64,000 bases of DNA from Microbacterium sp. ProA8 (GCF_039905635.1 NZ_CP157000.1:3472001-3536000), one strand, 5' to 3'; counted from the stretch's first letter, positions 50,044 to 57,942 are shown. Translations and numbers: made by a program. The notes: generated from the letters alone by a model not told the origin.

Positions 50044-50070
50044 TTAGCACTCGGCATGGGAGAGTGCTAA
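50044..50070 (-). promoter_or_regulatory. CIRCE element (HrcA operator) of hsp20
   Basis: TTAGCACTC-N9-GAGTGCTAA matches the CIRCE consensus TTAGCACTC-N9-GAGTGCTAA at every base. In actinobacteria HrcA normally controls groES/groEL, so an Hsp20 gene under perfect CIRCE is notable but plausible. Confidence 0.95.
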
Positions 50071-50114
50071 CAGTCGGAGCGTTCGCTCAGAACGAACACG
50101 GCCCCGTCTCGTCT

Positions 50115-50204
50115 CTGCGTTTCGACTCGCAAGCACGCTCAACGACCACGTTCCTCGCTCGCTCAACGACCGGTCGTTGAGCGAGCGGAGCGAGACGAAA
50201 CGCC
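50115..50204. repeat. Dispersed inverted repeat (REP-like), copy 3
   Basis: Contains the 30-nt perfect palindrome 50157-50186, reading GCTCGCTCAACGACC and its inverse, flanked by GCGTTTCGACTCGC near 50117 and GCGAGACGAAACGC ending near 50203. It ends 11 nt before the serine dehydratase stop codon. Confidence 0.82.
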
Positions 50205-50214
50205 CAAACGGTTG

Positions 50215-51804
50215 TCAGCACTCGATGACATTGACCGCGAGACCGCCTTCGCTCGTCTCCTTGTATTTGTGCGACATGTCGATGCCGGTCTGCCGCATGG
50301 TCTCCACGACGGCGTCCAGCGAGACGTAGTGCGACCCGTCGCCGCGCAGCGCCAGGCGGGCGGCCGTCACCGCTGTCGATGCGGCGATGGCGTTGCGCTC
50401 GATGCACGGGATCTGCACGAGGCCGCCGACCGGGTCGCACGTCAGCCCCAGGTGGTGCTCCATCGCGATCTCGGCCGCGTTCTCGATCTGCCGGTTCGTG
50501 CCGCCCATGACCGCGGTCAGTCCCCCAGCCGCCATCGCGCAGGCCGAGCCGACCTCGGCCTGGCACCCGCCTTCGGCGCCCGAGATCGACGCGTTGGCCT
50601 TGAACAGCGAACCCAGCGCGGTCGCCGTGAGGAGGAAGCGACGGATGCCGCGGCGGCGGTTCGCCTCGGCCACCTGCTCCTCGTCCCAATCCACCCCCGG
50701 CTCGGCGAGCGCGTGCTCGCCGTGATAGCCGAGCAGCGCGCTGCCGACCAGCTCGCCGTACGGGGTGACCGCGTTGCCCGCGCCCAGGCCGGAGTCCGCC
50801 AAGAACCGCCACCAGTACATCGCCACAGCGGGAAGGATGCCGGCCGCGCCGTTCGTCGGGGCCGTCACGACCCGGCCGCCCGCGGCGTTCTCCTCGTTGA
50901 CGGCGAGCGCGAAGGCGCCCAGCCACTCCCCCGGCAGCTCGCGGCGGCCGTCGGCCTCGGCGGCCTCGAGCTGCGCGCGGATCGAGGCCGCACGACGCTT
51001 GACGCCGAGCATCCCGGGCAGCACACCGCCGGCATCGAGGCCGGCCTCGACGCACGCCGCCATGGCGTCCCAGATGGCATCGAGCCCGGCGGCGATCTCC
51101 TCGTCGGGGCGCCGCGACGCCTCGTTGATGCGCGCGGCCTCGGCGATCGTGATGCGGCGCTCGTCGCAGAGCGCCAGGAGCTCCTCGGCGCTCGAGAAGT
51201 CGAGCGGGTACGCACGAGCTGTGGCGCGCGGCGACGGCTCGTCGCCCTCGCGGCGGATGAACCCGCCGCCGACGGAGTAGTAGGTCTCGCGGGCGAGGAG
51301 TCCGGCATCCGTCTTCTGTGCGAGGGGCGCAACGGACGACGCTCCGGTCTCACGCACTCCTGCCACGGCCGTGGGGCGCGCCGGGCCGTCGTCGGGCGAC
51401 GCCCACGCCTCGAGCGTCATGGCGTTCGGGTGCCCCGGCAGCCGCGTGCGCGGCGCGAACACGATGTCGCCGCGGGCGAACGGCACGGCGCGCACGCCCG
51501 CGAGGTCGAGCGACTCCCCTTCTGGCCAGGCGCTCCACGCCGAGCGCACGGCATCCGGGTCCACCGTCTCGGGTCGGAGCCCTCGCAGTCCGGCGACGAC
51601 CGCGTCCGGCGTGCCGTGGCCGATGCCGGTGGCACCGAGCGAGCCGTACAGCGTGCAGGTCACCCGCCCGACCTGGGGCAGCACGCCGGTCTCGCGCAGG
51701 CGGACGACGAAGTCCTGGGCGGCCCGCATGGGTCCGACCGTGTGGGAGCTCGAGGGTCCTACGCCGATGGAGAACAGCTCGAACGCCGAGACGTAGGCGT
51801 TCAT
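50215..51804 (-). CDS. sdaA: L-serine ammonia-lyase (L-serine dehydratase, single-chain)
   Basis: A 529-residue iron-sulfur serine dehydratase with fused beta (N-terminal: FSIGVGPSSSHTVGPMRAAQ, GTPDAVVAGL) and alpha (C-terminal) domains. The alpha domain carries the cluster Cys in EGGCQAEVGSACAMAAGGL and LTCDPVGGLVQIPCIERNAI. It deaminates serine to pyruvate and ammonia in the cytoplasm. A TAGCCT box 7 nt before ATG 51804 fits a leaderless start. It is monocistronic. The pyruvate produced and the monocarboxylate transporters elsewhere are related only in general metabolism. Confidence 0.93.
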   Translation of the reverse strand: MNAYVSAFELFSIGVGPSSSHTVGPMRAAQDFVVRLRETGVLPQVGRVTCTLYGSLGATGIGHGTPDAVVAGLRGLRPETVDPDAVRSAWSAWPEGESLDLAGVRAVPFARGDIVFAPRTRLPGHPNAMTLEAWASPDDGPARPTAVAGVRETGASSVAPLAQKTDAGLLARETYYSVGGGFIRREGDEPSPRATARAYPLDFSSAEELLALCDERRITIAEAARINEASRRPDEEIAAGLDAIWDAMAACVEAGLDAGGVLPGMLGVKRRAASIRAQLEAAEADGRRELPGEWLGAFALAVNEENAAGGRVVTAPTNGAAGILPAVAMYWWRFLADSGLGAGNAVTPYGELVGSALLGYHGEHALAEPGVDWDEEQVAEANRRRGIRRFLLTATALGSLFKANASISGAEGGCQAEVGSACAMAAGGLTAVMGGTNRQIENAAEIAMEHHLGLTCDPVGGLVQIPCIERNAIAASTAVTAARLALRGDGSHYVSLDAVVETMRQTGIDMSHKYKETSEGGLAVNVIEC

Positions 51805-51908
51805 CACCACCAGGCTAACGCCGCTGCCGGTGCGAATTGCATGCCGTTACCGAGTCGTGAGCGACAGGATGCCTCAACTTGAGGGGTTCCACGGTGCAGT
51901 GTGACACC

Positions 51909-52277
51909 TCACTCCCGGCGATGAAATGACACGAGACCCACGGTGTTCCCCTCCGAGTCCTCCACGAAGGCCTGCCACTCCTCGTGGCCGGCCGGACCCA
52001 GCGCGTCGTCCTCGTGGGTGAAGATCACGTGCGGAGCGGTGACGACGCGGGCGCCTTCCTGGACGCGTTCGACAGCGACTCGCACGTCGTCCACCCGCAG
52101 ATAGATCAGTGCCGTCGGCGCACCTCGTTCCAGCAACAGGCGGACGCCGTCGAGGTCGAAGAAGAGCAGTCCCGGCGGATCGAACCGCGCCGTGGGCGGC
52201 ACACCGAGGAGGTCCGTGTAGAAAGCGGCGGCGCGCTCGAGGTCGTCAGCGTGCTGGGCGACCTGGACGAGTCTCAT
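51909..52277 (-). CDS. VOC (glyoxalase-fold) family protein
   Basis: A 122-residue two-module VOC protein. MRLVQVAQHADDLERAAAFY starts the first module, FYTDLLGVP and GLLFFDLDGVRLLLERG complete it, and the second module carries GHEEWQAFVEDSEGNTVGLV with the His/Glu metal-ligand positions. Usually such proteins are dioxygenases, glyoxalase-like or resistance proteins; substrate unknown. CAGAAT 6 nt before ATG 52277 may be its -10 box (leaderless). Confidence 0.82.
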   Translation of the reverse strand: MRLVQVAQHADDLERAAAFYTDLLGVPPTARFDPPGLLFFDLDGVRLLLERGAPTALIYLRVDDVRVAVERVQEGARVVTAPHVIFTHEDDALGPAGHEEWQAFVEDSEGNTVGLVSFHRRE

Positions 52278-52400
52278 GGCGCCATTCTGCGTCACGCGCG
52301 TACCGCCGCACCATTGCCTCTGGCGGATCCGGCGGTGGTGCGATAGGCAGGGAGGAGCCCCGCGCAGACATGGCGGAGGCGACACGAGAGAGGACGCGCG

Positions 52401-52574
52401 ATGCTCTTCGTTCTTTACCTCATCCTGCTCCTGGGCGGCATGTACCTGGTCGGCTCGGCCTTCGCGGCCCCCTTCCTGCCGGCCCTGGTGTTCGTCGCCG
52501 GAGTGCTGTGCATCTCACTGGCGGTGGCTCTTCCCATCGCGGCGCAGCGGATCGACAGCGACCCCCGGGAGTAG
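52401..52574 (+). CDS. Small two-helix membrane protein (57 aa)
   Basis: ATG 52401 is preceded by GAGAGAGGA, a good ribosome-binding site. The product MLFVLYLILLLGGMYLVG continues as a second helix, PALVFVAGVLCISLAVALPI, and ends QRIDSDPRE. It is too short to be seen by ORF length filters but has clean coding structure. Function unknown. Confidence 0.65.
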   Translation: MLFVLYLILLLGGMYLVGSAFAAPFLPALVFVAGVLCISLAVALPIAAQRIDSDPRE

Positions 52575-52721
52575 CCCGCGGCGCCGGCCGACGAGGATCA
52601 CCGTCTGCCCGATTCGCTGGCCTGGCGGGCGGTAGCGCCTGGGCGTCGTTTGTCAACCCCGGCGGTGCCCGGCTCGTCCTCGGTGAGAATCGACTCGCTG
52701 CATCAGCGTGGAGGCACCGAC

Positions 52722-52775
52722 ATGAGAACAGCGACTTCCGCATCGCCGTGGTCCGGCACCGGACAGGAGAGGTGA
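52722..52775 (+). CDS. Mini-ORF (17 aa) in the leader of the P450 operon
   Basis: ATG 52722 has GGAGG 6 nt upstream and the frame MRTATSASPWSGTGQER stops at 52773-52775, 7 nt before the start of the 103-aa gene; the end of the mini-ORF, GGAGAGG, doubles as the ribosome-binding site for that gene. This is the arrangement of a translationally coupled leader peptide. Nothing beyond position supports it. The other bases between 52575 and 52721 hold nothing I recognise. Confidence 0.4.
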   Translation: MRTATSASPWSGTGQER

Positions 52776-52782
52776 GCGAACG

Positions 52783-53094
52783 ATGGTGATGCTCGAACCC
52801 CAGATTCGTCCGACAGGACGACAGTACGACTTGCAGCGCGTGGATCAGTCGACGTGGATCATCCGCGACGCGCATGTCCCCACGACCGACGCGAGAAGTG
52901 TCGTCGCCTGCATCAGCGAGGCCCCGCTGGAAGGCGTCGACGTGCTTTGGCTGCACCCGCTCGGTCTGCCCACTCGCTACGGCACCGCTGATGCGGTGCT
53001 GCGCGACCTCATCCGCCACGGTCGCCGGAGCACAGGGACCACCCGGCCCATACCGATCCCGCATCGTCCTCCGATGAAGCCCGAGCGTCGCTGA
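52783..53094 (+). CDS. Hypothetical protein (103 aa) preceding the P450
   Basis: Begins MVMLEPQIRPTGRQYDLQRV (a second ATG is at 52789) and contains WIIRDAHVPTTDARSVVACI and VDVLWLHPLGLPTRYGTADA with a basic C-terminus. No domain, signal peptide or helix is recognised. It uses the ribosome-binding site inside the mini-ORF and ends 13 nt before the P450 ATG, so the two are likely co-transcribed. The compact alpha/beta look might suit a redox partner or a regulator, but that is speculation. Confidence 0.6.
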   Translation: MVMLEPQIRPTGRQYDLQRVDQSTWIIRDAHVPTTDARSVVACISEAPLEGVDVLWLHPLGLPTRYGTADAVLRDLIRHGRRSTGTTRPIPIPHRPPMKPERR

Positions 53095-53107
53095 TGCGGC
53101 CGGCGCG

Positions 53108-54400
53108 ATGACGCGTCCGCTCGCCGACGAGTCGCTCTCCGTCCTCGCCCACGGCTACGACTTCGGCGAGCGCGTGTGGCGGCGCTTCCGCGAGGGTGCG
53201 CGGTCTGCACCCCTGCGACTGCTGGGCCGGGACGCACTCCTCGTGCGAGGCACCGCGGCGGTTGAGCTGTTCTACGACGAGACGCGAATCGCCCGCCACG
53301 GCGCGATGCCCGCGATCGTGCAGGAGACGCTGTTCGGACACGGCTCGGTGCACAGCCTCGACGGCGACGAGCAGCGCCACCGGAAGGCGACGTTCGTGGA
53401 CATCGCCTACGACGATGCCGAGGTCGAACGTCTGCATCCGCTGCTCGAGCGGGAGTGGCGTCATGAGCTCCACGCGTGGCTGGACGGCGGCGACCGCACG
53501 GCCTACGACGCGGCCGTCGGAGCTCTGGGTCGGGCGATCATGACGTGGGCCGGACTGCCGGGCACGCCCGCGGCGAAGACCCGCTGGTCGGCGCGCCTGG
53601 CGCAGATCGTCGACGGCTTCGGCGCGCCCTACTCCCCCGCGTACCTCGCGGCAGTCGGCAATCGCATCTGGTCGGACCGGCACGCGCGGCGCCTCATTGA
53701 GGCGGTGCGCTCCGGCGACCTCGCTGCCCGAGAGGGGACGGCTCTTCGTTCCTGGGCCTGGCACCGCGATCGCGCGGGCGAACTGCTGCCTGCGCATCTC
53801 GCGGGAGTCGAGCTGCAGAATACGATCCGTCCCACGATCGCCGTCGCGCGCTTCGTCGCCTTCGCGGCGAAGGAGCTGCACGACCGGCCCGAGTGGCAGG
53901 CTCGCATCGCCGCCGAGACGGCGGAGCGGGAGACCCTGGTGGGGGGTCCTCTCGCGATCATGTTCGCCCAGGAGATCCGGCGGACCGCACCCTTCGTGCC
54001 GATGCTCCCCGGATGGGCGACCCAGGACATCGACCTCGACGGGCAGCACCTCGCCGCCGGCGGGCGCGTGCTGCTCGACATCCTCGGCACCGACACGGAC
54101 GCCGGTTCGTGGGAGAACCCGGCCACGTTCGATCCCGAGCGCTTCCGCGGCGCCGAAGACTACGAGGCGCTGACCGCCTTCATCCCCCACGGCGGTGCCG
54201 GTGTGGCGACCGGCCACCGCTGCCCGGGCGAGAAGATCGCGATCTCCGGACTCGCCACGGCGATCGCCGTGCTGAGCGACCCCGGGCTGACCGTCCTCGA
54301 CTCCGGCCTCACCGTGAACCGTCGCCGGCTTCCGACGATGCCGAAGTCCGGAGCGCACGTGCGGGCCGGCGGAGCAGCGTCTCGCTGCCCGGTCCACTGA
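53108..54400 (+). CDS. CYP152-type cytochrome P450 (fatty acid peroxygenase/decarboxylase-like)
   Basis: A 430-residue soluble P450. The heme-binding block is HGGAGVATGHRCPGEKIAI with Cys372; GHRCPGE is the CYP152 form of the motif. NTIRPTIAVARF carries the Arg241-Pro242 pair that binds the fatty-acid carboxylate in CYP152 enzymes. In the distal loop LFGHGSVHSLDG the Phe76 and His82 align with Phe79 and His85 of OleT, where BS-beta has Gln. CYP152 members use hydrogen peroxide to hydroxylate or decarboxylate fatty acids, so no ferredoxin partner is needed, and none is seen. The alignment is from memory of family sequences. Confidence 0.85.
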   Translation: MTRPLADESLSVLAHGYDFGERVWRRFREGARSAPLRLLGRDALLVRGTAAVELFYDETRIARHGAMPAIVQETLFGHGSVHSLDGDEQRHRKATFVDIAYDDAEVERLHPLLEREWRHELHAWLDGGDRTAYDAAVGALGRAIMTWAGLPGTPAAKTRWSARLAQIVDGFGAPYSPAYLAAVGNRIWSDRHARRLIEAVRSGDLAAREGTALRSWAWHRDRAGELLPAHLAGVELQNTIRPTIAVARFVAFAAKELHDRPEWQARIAAETAERETLVGGPLAIMFAQEIRRTAPFVPMLPGWATQDIDLDGQHLAAGGRVLLDILGTDTDAGSWENPATFDPERFRGAEDYEALTAFIPHGGAGVATGHRCPGEKIAISGLATAIAVLSDPGLTVLDSGLTVNRRRLPTMPKSGAHVRAGGAASRCPVH

Positions 54401-54483
54401 CGGCGGGGTTCGGCATCCGTCCCCGGGGTCAACCCGCTCCACGCACCGCTCCGGGCCGCCGAGGATAACTGACAGGAGAAATC

Positions 54484-54693
54484 ATGGCCGAGACCGAGCA
54501 CACCGTCATCACCCGTTCGAATCGCGGACAGTGGGAGGTGTCCGTCGCCGAGCGGCCCGACCTCTCGCAGAGCTTCTCGAGCCGCGAAGAGGCGGTCGAT
54601 GCGGGACGCACGACCGCCGACGAGCTGAGCTGGCGTCACATCGTGGAGGATGCGGAGCCGACCGGCGTGATCACCGACCCGGCCGACGACTGA
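54484..54693 (+). CDS. DUF2188-like small protein (69 aa)
   Basis: MAETEHTVITRSNRGQWEVS followed by FSSREEAVDAGRTTADELSW is the compact DUF2188 layout: a strand pair, then a helix repeating AxxAGRxxA. ATG 54484 lies after ACAGGAG. DUF2188 proteins are of unknown function and often multicopy in actinobacteria. It converges with the small basic gene at 54730. Confidence 0.72.
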   Translation: MAETEHTVITRSNRGQWEVSVAERPDLSQSFSSREEAVDAGRTTADELSWRHIVEDAEPTGVITDPADD

Positions 54694-54729
54694 CGCACCG
54701 CAGCGCGTCCGGACGGCGCCCCGCAGGGT

Positions 54730-54873
54730 TCAGGGCATGGGGAAGTGATGCTCTTCTGCGCGACGGACGTCGGCGAGGGTCGCCTTCCAGGTGGTTCGCC
54801 GCGGGCGGCGGCGGTCGAAGAGCTTCCTCAGGGCCTCTCCGACGGAGCGGATCGCGGATCCGAATGTGATCAT
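54730..54873 (-). CDS. Small basic hypothetical protein (47 aa)
   Basis: ATG 54873 follows GAAGGTGAG with 6-7 nt spacing, a good ribosome-binding site. The product MITFGSAIRSVGEALRKLFD is an amphipathic helix followed by RRRPRRTTWKATLADVRRAE and a short HHFPMP end. It is strongly basic in the middle and might bind nucleic acid or membrane. No family recognised. The other 150 bases up to 55025 show nothing. Confidence 0.55.
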   Translation of the reverse strand: MITFGSAIRSVGEALRKLFDRRRPRRTTWKATLADVRRAEEHHFPMP

Positions 54874-55025
54874 GGCTGCTCACCTTCAAGCAGTGGCGGT
54901 TTGTCTGTGGAACAGGGATATCCCCTGCGCCCGCCACCGTCTTGGGGCTTGACCCGCCTCATGAGTTGTGGTGTCGCCGGTTGGTGCGATGATCCGCACC
55001 AGGGACGAGCGGCGGGGAGGGCGGG

Positions 55026-56222
55026 ATGCGGGGCGAGGCGACCGTGCTGCACGCCGATCTGGACGCCTTCTACGCCTCGGTCGAGCAGCGCGACGCGCCC
55101 GCGCTGCGCGGCCGGCCGGTCATCGTCGGCGGTGGCGTCGTGCTGGCGGCCAGCTACGAGGCGAAGGCCCGCGGCGTGCGCACCGCCATGGGCGGGCGGC
55201 AGGCGCGGGAGCTCTGCCCGGATGCCGTGATCGTACCGCCGCGGATGGACGCCTACTCTGCAGCCAGTCGCGACGTGTTCGCGATCTTCCGGGATACGAC
55301 CCCGCTCGTCGAAGGCCTCTCCATCGACGAGGCGTTCCTCGAGGTCGGCGGGCTCCGGCGCATCGCGGGCTCCCCCGAGCAGATCGCGGTGGGACTGCGT
55401 GCACGGGTGCGCACCGAGGTCGGACTCGCGATCTCGGTCGGGGTCGCCCGCACCAAGTTCCTCGCCAAGGTCGCGAGCGCGGTGAGCAAGCCCGACGGGC
55501 TGCTCGTGGTGGAACCGGAGCGGGAGCAGGCGTTCCTGCTCCCGCTGCCCGTCGAACGGTTGTGGGGTGTCGGCGCGGTGACCGCCGAGAAGCTGCACGG
55601 GCTCGGCATCCATACCGTCGGCGAGTTGGCCGAACTCGAAGCGGCGACCGCCGAGAGGCTGCTGGGAAGGGCGGCCGGCGCGCACCTGCATGCACTCGCC
55701 CGCCTGCGGGACCCGCGCCCGGTCGACTCGACGCGCCGCCGCGGGTCGATCGGCTCGCAACGCGCCCTTGGCAACCGCCCTCGCTCGGCCGAAGAGCTGG
55801 ACCTCTTCCTCACGCAGATCGTCGATCGGCTCGCGCGCCGACTGCGCGAGCGCGACCGGGTCTGCCGCACGGTCGTACTGCGCCTCCGGTACGGCGACTA
55901 CGCGAAGGCCACCCGCTCGCGCACGGTCCGGTTCCCGACCGATCGCACCTCGGTGCTGCTCGGCGTCGCACGCGCACTACTCGCGGCCGCGCAGCCCGAG
56001 ATCGCCGAACGCGGCATCACCCTGATCGGCATCTCGCTGTCGCAGCTGGGGCGCGCCGACAGCATCCAGCCCGAGCTGCCCATCGACTGGGACGACGGCG
56101 AGCGCCTCGACACCGTGCTCGACGCCGTGCGCGATCGCTTCGGTGCGACGTCGGTCTCGCGGGCCGCGCAGCTCGGTCGCGACCCGGGCTGGTCGACGCC
56201 GCTGCTGCCGGAGCACGAGTGA
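55026..56222 (+). CDS. dinB: DNA polymerase IV (Y-family)
   Basis: A 398-residue Y-family polymerase. HADLDAFYASVEQRD holds the first catalytic Asp with the steric gate region, SIDEAFLEVGG the second Asp-Glu, and GVARTKFLAKVAS the palm/thumb contact; the little-finger domain follows with RSRTVRFPTDRTSVLL. It lacks a clear C-terminal beta-clamp motif of the QxxLF type, although SQLGRADSIQPELPI is near the end; many actinobacterial versions vary here. It bypasses DNA lesions during stress. GGGAGGGCGGG precedes ATG 55026. Confidence 0.93.
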   Translation: MRGEATVLHADLDAFYASVEQRDAPALRGRPVIVGGGVVLAASYEAKARGVRTAMGGRQARELCPDAVIVPPRMDAYSAASRDVFAIFRDTTPLVEGLSIDEAFLEVGGLRRIAGSPEQIAVGLRARVRTEVGLAISVGVARTKFLAKVASAVSKPDGLLVVEPEREQAFLLPLPVERLWGVGAVTAEKLHGLGIHTVGELAELEAATAERLLGRAAGAHLHALARLRDPRPVDSTRRRGSIGSQRALGNRPRSAEELDLFLTQIVDRLARRLRERDRVCRTVVLRLRYGDYAKATRSRTVRFPTDRTSVLLGVARALLAAAQPEIAERGITLIGISLSQLGRADSIQPELPIDWDDGERLDTVLDAVRDRFGATSVSRAAQLGRDPGWSTPLLPEHE

Positions 56223-56250
56223 TGTCGCCGGCCGCGAATACCCTGCTGGC

Positions 56251-57141
56251 ATGGCAGAGCGTGTCGAACTGTGGTGGGCTCGCCGCCAGTTCTCCAAAGG
56301 CGCGGAGGTGCCGTACCCCGTCGGCAGCTACCGGGAGGCCTGGGCGCCGTTTCCCGCCCTCATCCGCCAGTATCACCCCGAGCTCAACGCCGGCATCGTC
56401 CTGAGCCAGGTTCCCCCGGCCGCCGACGTGCTGCTGCTGTGGCAATGCGAGGCAGGGCACAAGTTCGCGGCCACCCCCGACGAGCAGCGCAACCGCCCCG
56501 GCCGTGAGCGCCGCCGGTCCGCCTGGTGCCCGGACTGCGCGGACCTTGCCCGGCCTGCCCGGGCACTCCCGATGCGGGAGGTGGTCACGGCGCCCGGCTC
56601 CCCCGTGCCGGCCGCGATCGCGAACCCGGTCGACCGCGCCGTTCTCCGGCAGAAGTTGCCGAAGCGAAAGCAGCGTGTGTGCCCCAAGACGCCCGACGTG
56701 CCGGTCGGCGAGCCGTTCCACTCGGAGTGTGCGCCGAAGCCGGCGTCGGCGATCGAGGCCCAGCTGCGCGCCGACCTGTTCGCACGCCTCGGGGTGACGC
56801 AGGGGATGAACGCGGTACGGGTCGCGCGGCCGTTCTTCGACCACGTGGAGGTGTGGCCCGACATCCTTCTTCCGGAACTGCGCGTCGCCATCGAGTACGA
56901 CAGCACCGGCCGGCATGGCCTCGAGCACGTCGGCAAGCGCGAGGACGCCGACCGCCGCAAAGGCCGCGCGCTGCGCGCGGCGAAGTGGGAGGTCGTACGG
57001 ATCCGCACCGGCAAGCTCGAACCACTCGGCCCTCACGACTTGCAGCTGGCGACCTGGAACAGGAAAGGGCTCGACCGCCTCGTCGACACGTTGCGGGACA
57101 TCCGCGGTCCACTGCTCGTCGACCCGTACCTCGCCTGGTGA
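56251..57141 (+). CDS. Zinc-ribbon protein with PD-(D/E)XK-like nuclease C-terminus
   Basis: A 296-residue protein with two parts. The N-terminal part has LLLWQCEAGHKFAATPDEQR and RRSAWCPDCADLA, a Cys4-type ribbon (CEAGH plus CPDC). The C-terminal part, with VEVWPDILLPELRVAIEYDS, RHGLEHVGKREDADRRKGRA and WEVVRIRTGKLEPL, matches the DUF559/Vsr-type endonuclease pattern: E..D, H, then R/K D..R and a GW-like WEV-R-I strand. It could be a repair or self-targeting nuclease; a role in defence is only speculative since no methylase neighbours it. TACCCT lies 6 nt before ATG 56251, suggesting leaderless translation. Confidence 0.72.
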   Translation: MAERVELWWARRQFSKGAEVPYPVGSYREAWAPFPALIRQYHPELNAGIVLSQVPPAADVLLLWQCEAGHKFAATPDEQRNRPGRERRRSAWCPDCADLARPARALPMREVVTAPGSPVPAAIANPVDRAVLRQKLPKRKQRVCPKTPDVPVGEPFHSECAPKPASAIEAQLRADLFARLGVTQGMNAVRVARPFFDHVEVWPDILLPELRVAIEYDSTGRHGLEHVGKREDADRRKGRALRAAKWEVVRIRTGKLEPLGPHDLQLATWNRKGLDRLVDTLRDIRGPLLVDPYLAW

Positions 57142-57225
57142 CTCGGGCGTCGGCCGGAGAATCCGCATGGAGCGGCTGTCTGACGGGCGGGTGATCCGGC
57201 CGCGGATTCGTCGTAGTGTGGGCGC

Positions 57226-57942
57226 GTGTCGATCGTGACGATCGTTCGGAGCGCCGTGGGTGCCGCGTTGCTGGTCAACGCCGTTCCGCACGGCGTGAGC
57301 GGTGTCCAGGGCCGGCCGTTCCCGAGCCCGTTCGGCGATCCTCCGGGCGTGGGGATGTCATCTCCACCCGTCAATGTCGGCTGGAGCGCGGCGAACGCGA
57401 TCGCAGGCGCGCTGCTCCTGCGTCGTGGTCTCCGCTCACCGGCGGAAGCCGTCGGAGCAGCCGTCGGTGCCGTCGCAATGGCGATCGTGGTGTCGTATCA
57501 CTTCCGCGAGGTGCTGGCCGGAGGCAGAGGTCTCCGGGGCATGCGTCTGGCGAAGGGCGGTTCCGGCCCGCCGCGGAGTCTCGTGAAGGCGACTGAACCG
57601 ATCGCGAAAGCCTTGGCCGGGCGACGCGTATTCCCGCTGTTCGCGGTCGTCCACCACCGTGGACGCAAGAGCGGAACCGACTATGCGACTCCGGTCGCCG
57701 TGGTGCCGACGTCGGATCCGAACATCGTCTTGATCGGTCTGCCGTGGGGACGGAGGACGAACTGGGCAGGCAACGTCGTCGCCGCGGGGAGCGCAGACCT
57801 CACCTGGAAGGGCGCCCTGCACTCGACGACTTCGCCCCGCATCATCGAACCCGCCGAGGCCGAAGCCCTGGCCACGCGATGGTTCCGCCCCATCGTGAAG
57901 CACATGCCGGCCGCCATTCTGCTCCGGCGTTCGCACCGCTGA
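57226..57942 (+). CDS. Membrane-anchored Ddn-type deazaflavin oxidoreductase fusion
   Basis: A 238-residue fusion. Residues 1-95 are a membrane region with helices around TIVRSAVGAALLVNAVPHGV, NVGWSAANAIAGALLLRRGL and VGAAVGAVAMAIVVSYHFRE. Residues 120-238 are a nitroreductase/F420-dependent domain with FAVVHHRGRKSGTDYATPVA and LPWGRRTNWAGNVVAAGSAD, the same hallmarks as the protein at 1002. The membrane part may place the enzyme next to quinones. GTG 57226 has TAGTGT 6 nt upstream (leaderless). The fusion is unusual for the family, whose members are mostly soluble or single-anchor. Confidence 0.75.
   Translation: MSIVTIVRSAVGAALLVNAVPHGVSGVQGRPFPSPFGDPPGVGMSSPPVNVGWSAANAIAGALLLRRGLRSPAEAVGAAVGAVAMAIVVSYHFREVLAGGRGLRGMRLAKGGSGPPRSLVKATEPIAKALAGRRVFPLFAVVHHRGRKSGTDYATPVAVVPTSDPNIVLIGLPWGRRTNWAGNVVAAGSADLTWKGALHSTTSPRIIEPAEAEALATRWFRPIVKHMPAAILLRRSHR

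Noticed and set aside
53009..54442. Long minus-strand frame opposite the P450
   Set aside because: Antisense to a protein with all CYP152 motifs; no ribosome-binding site.
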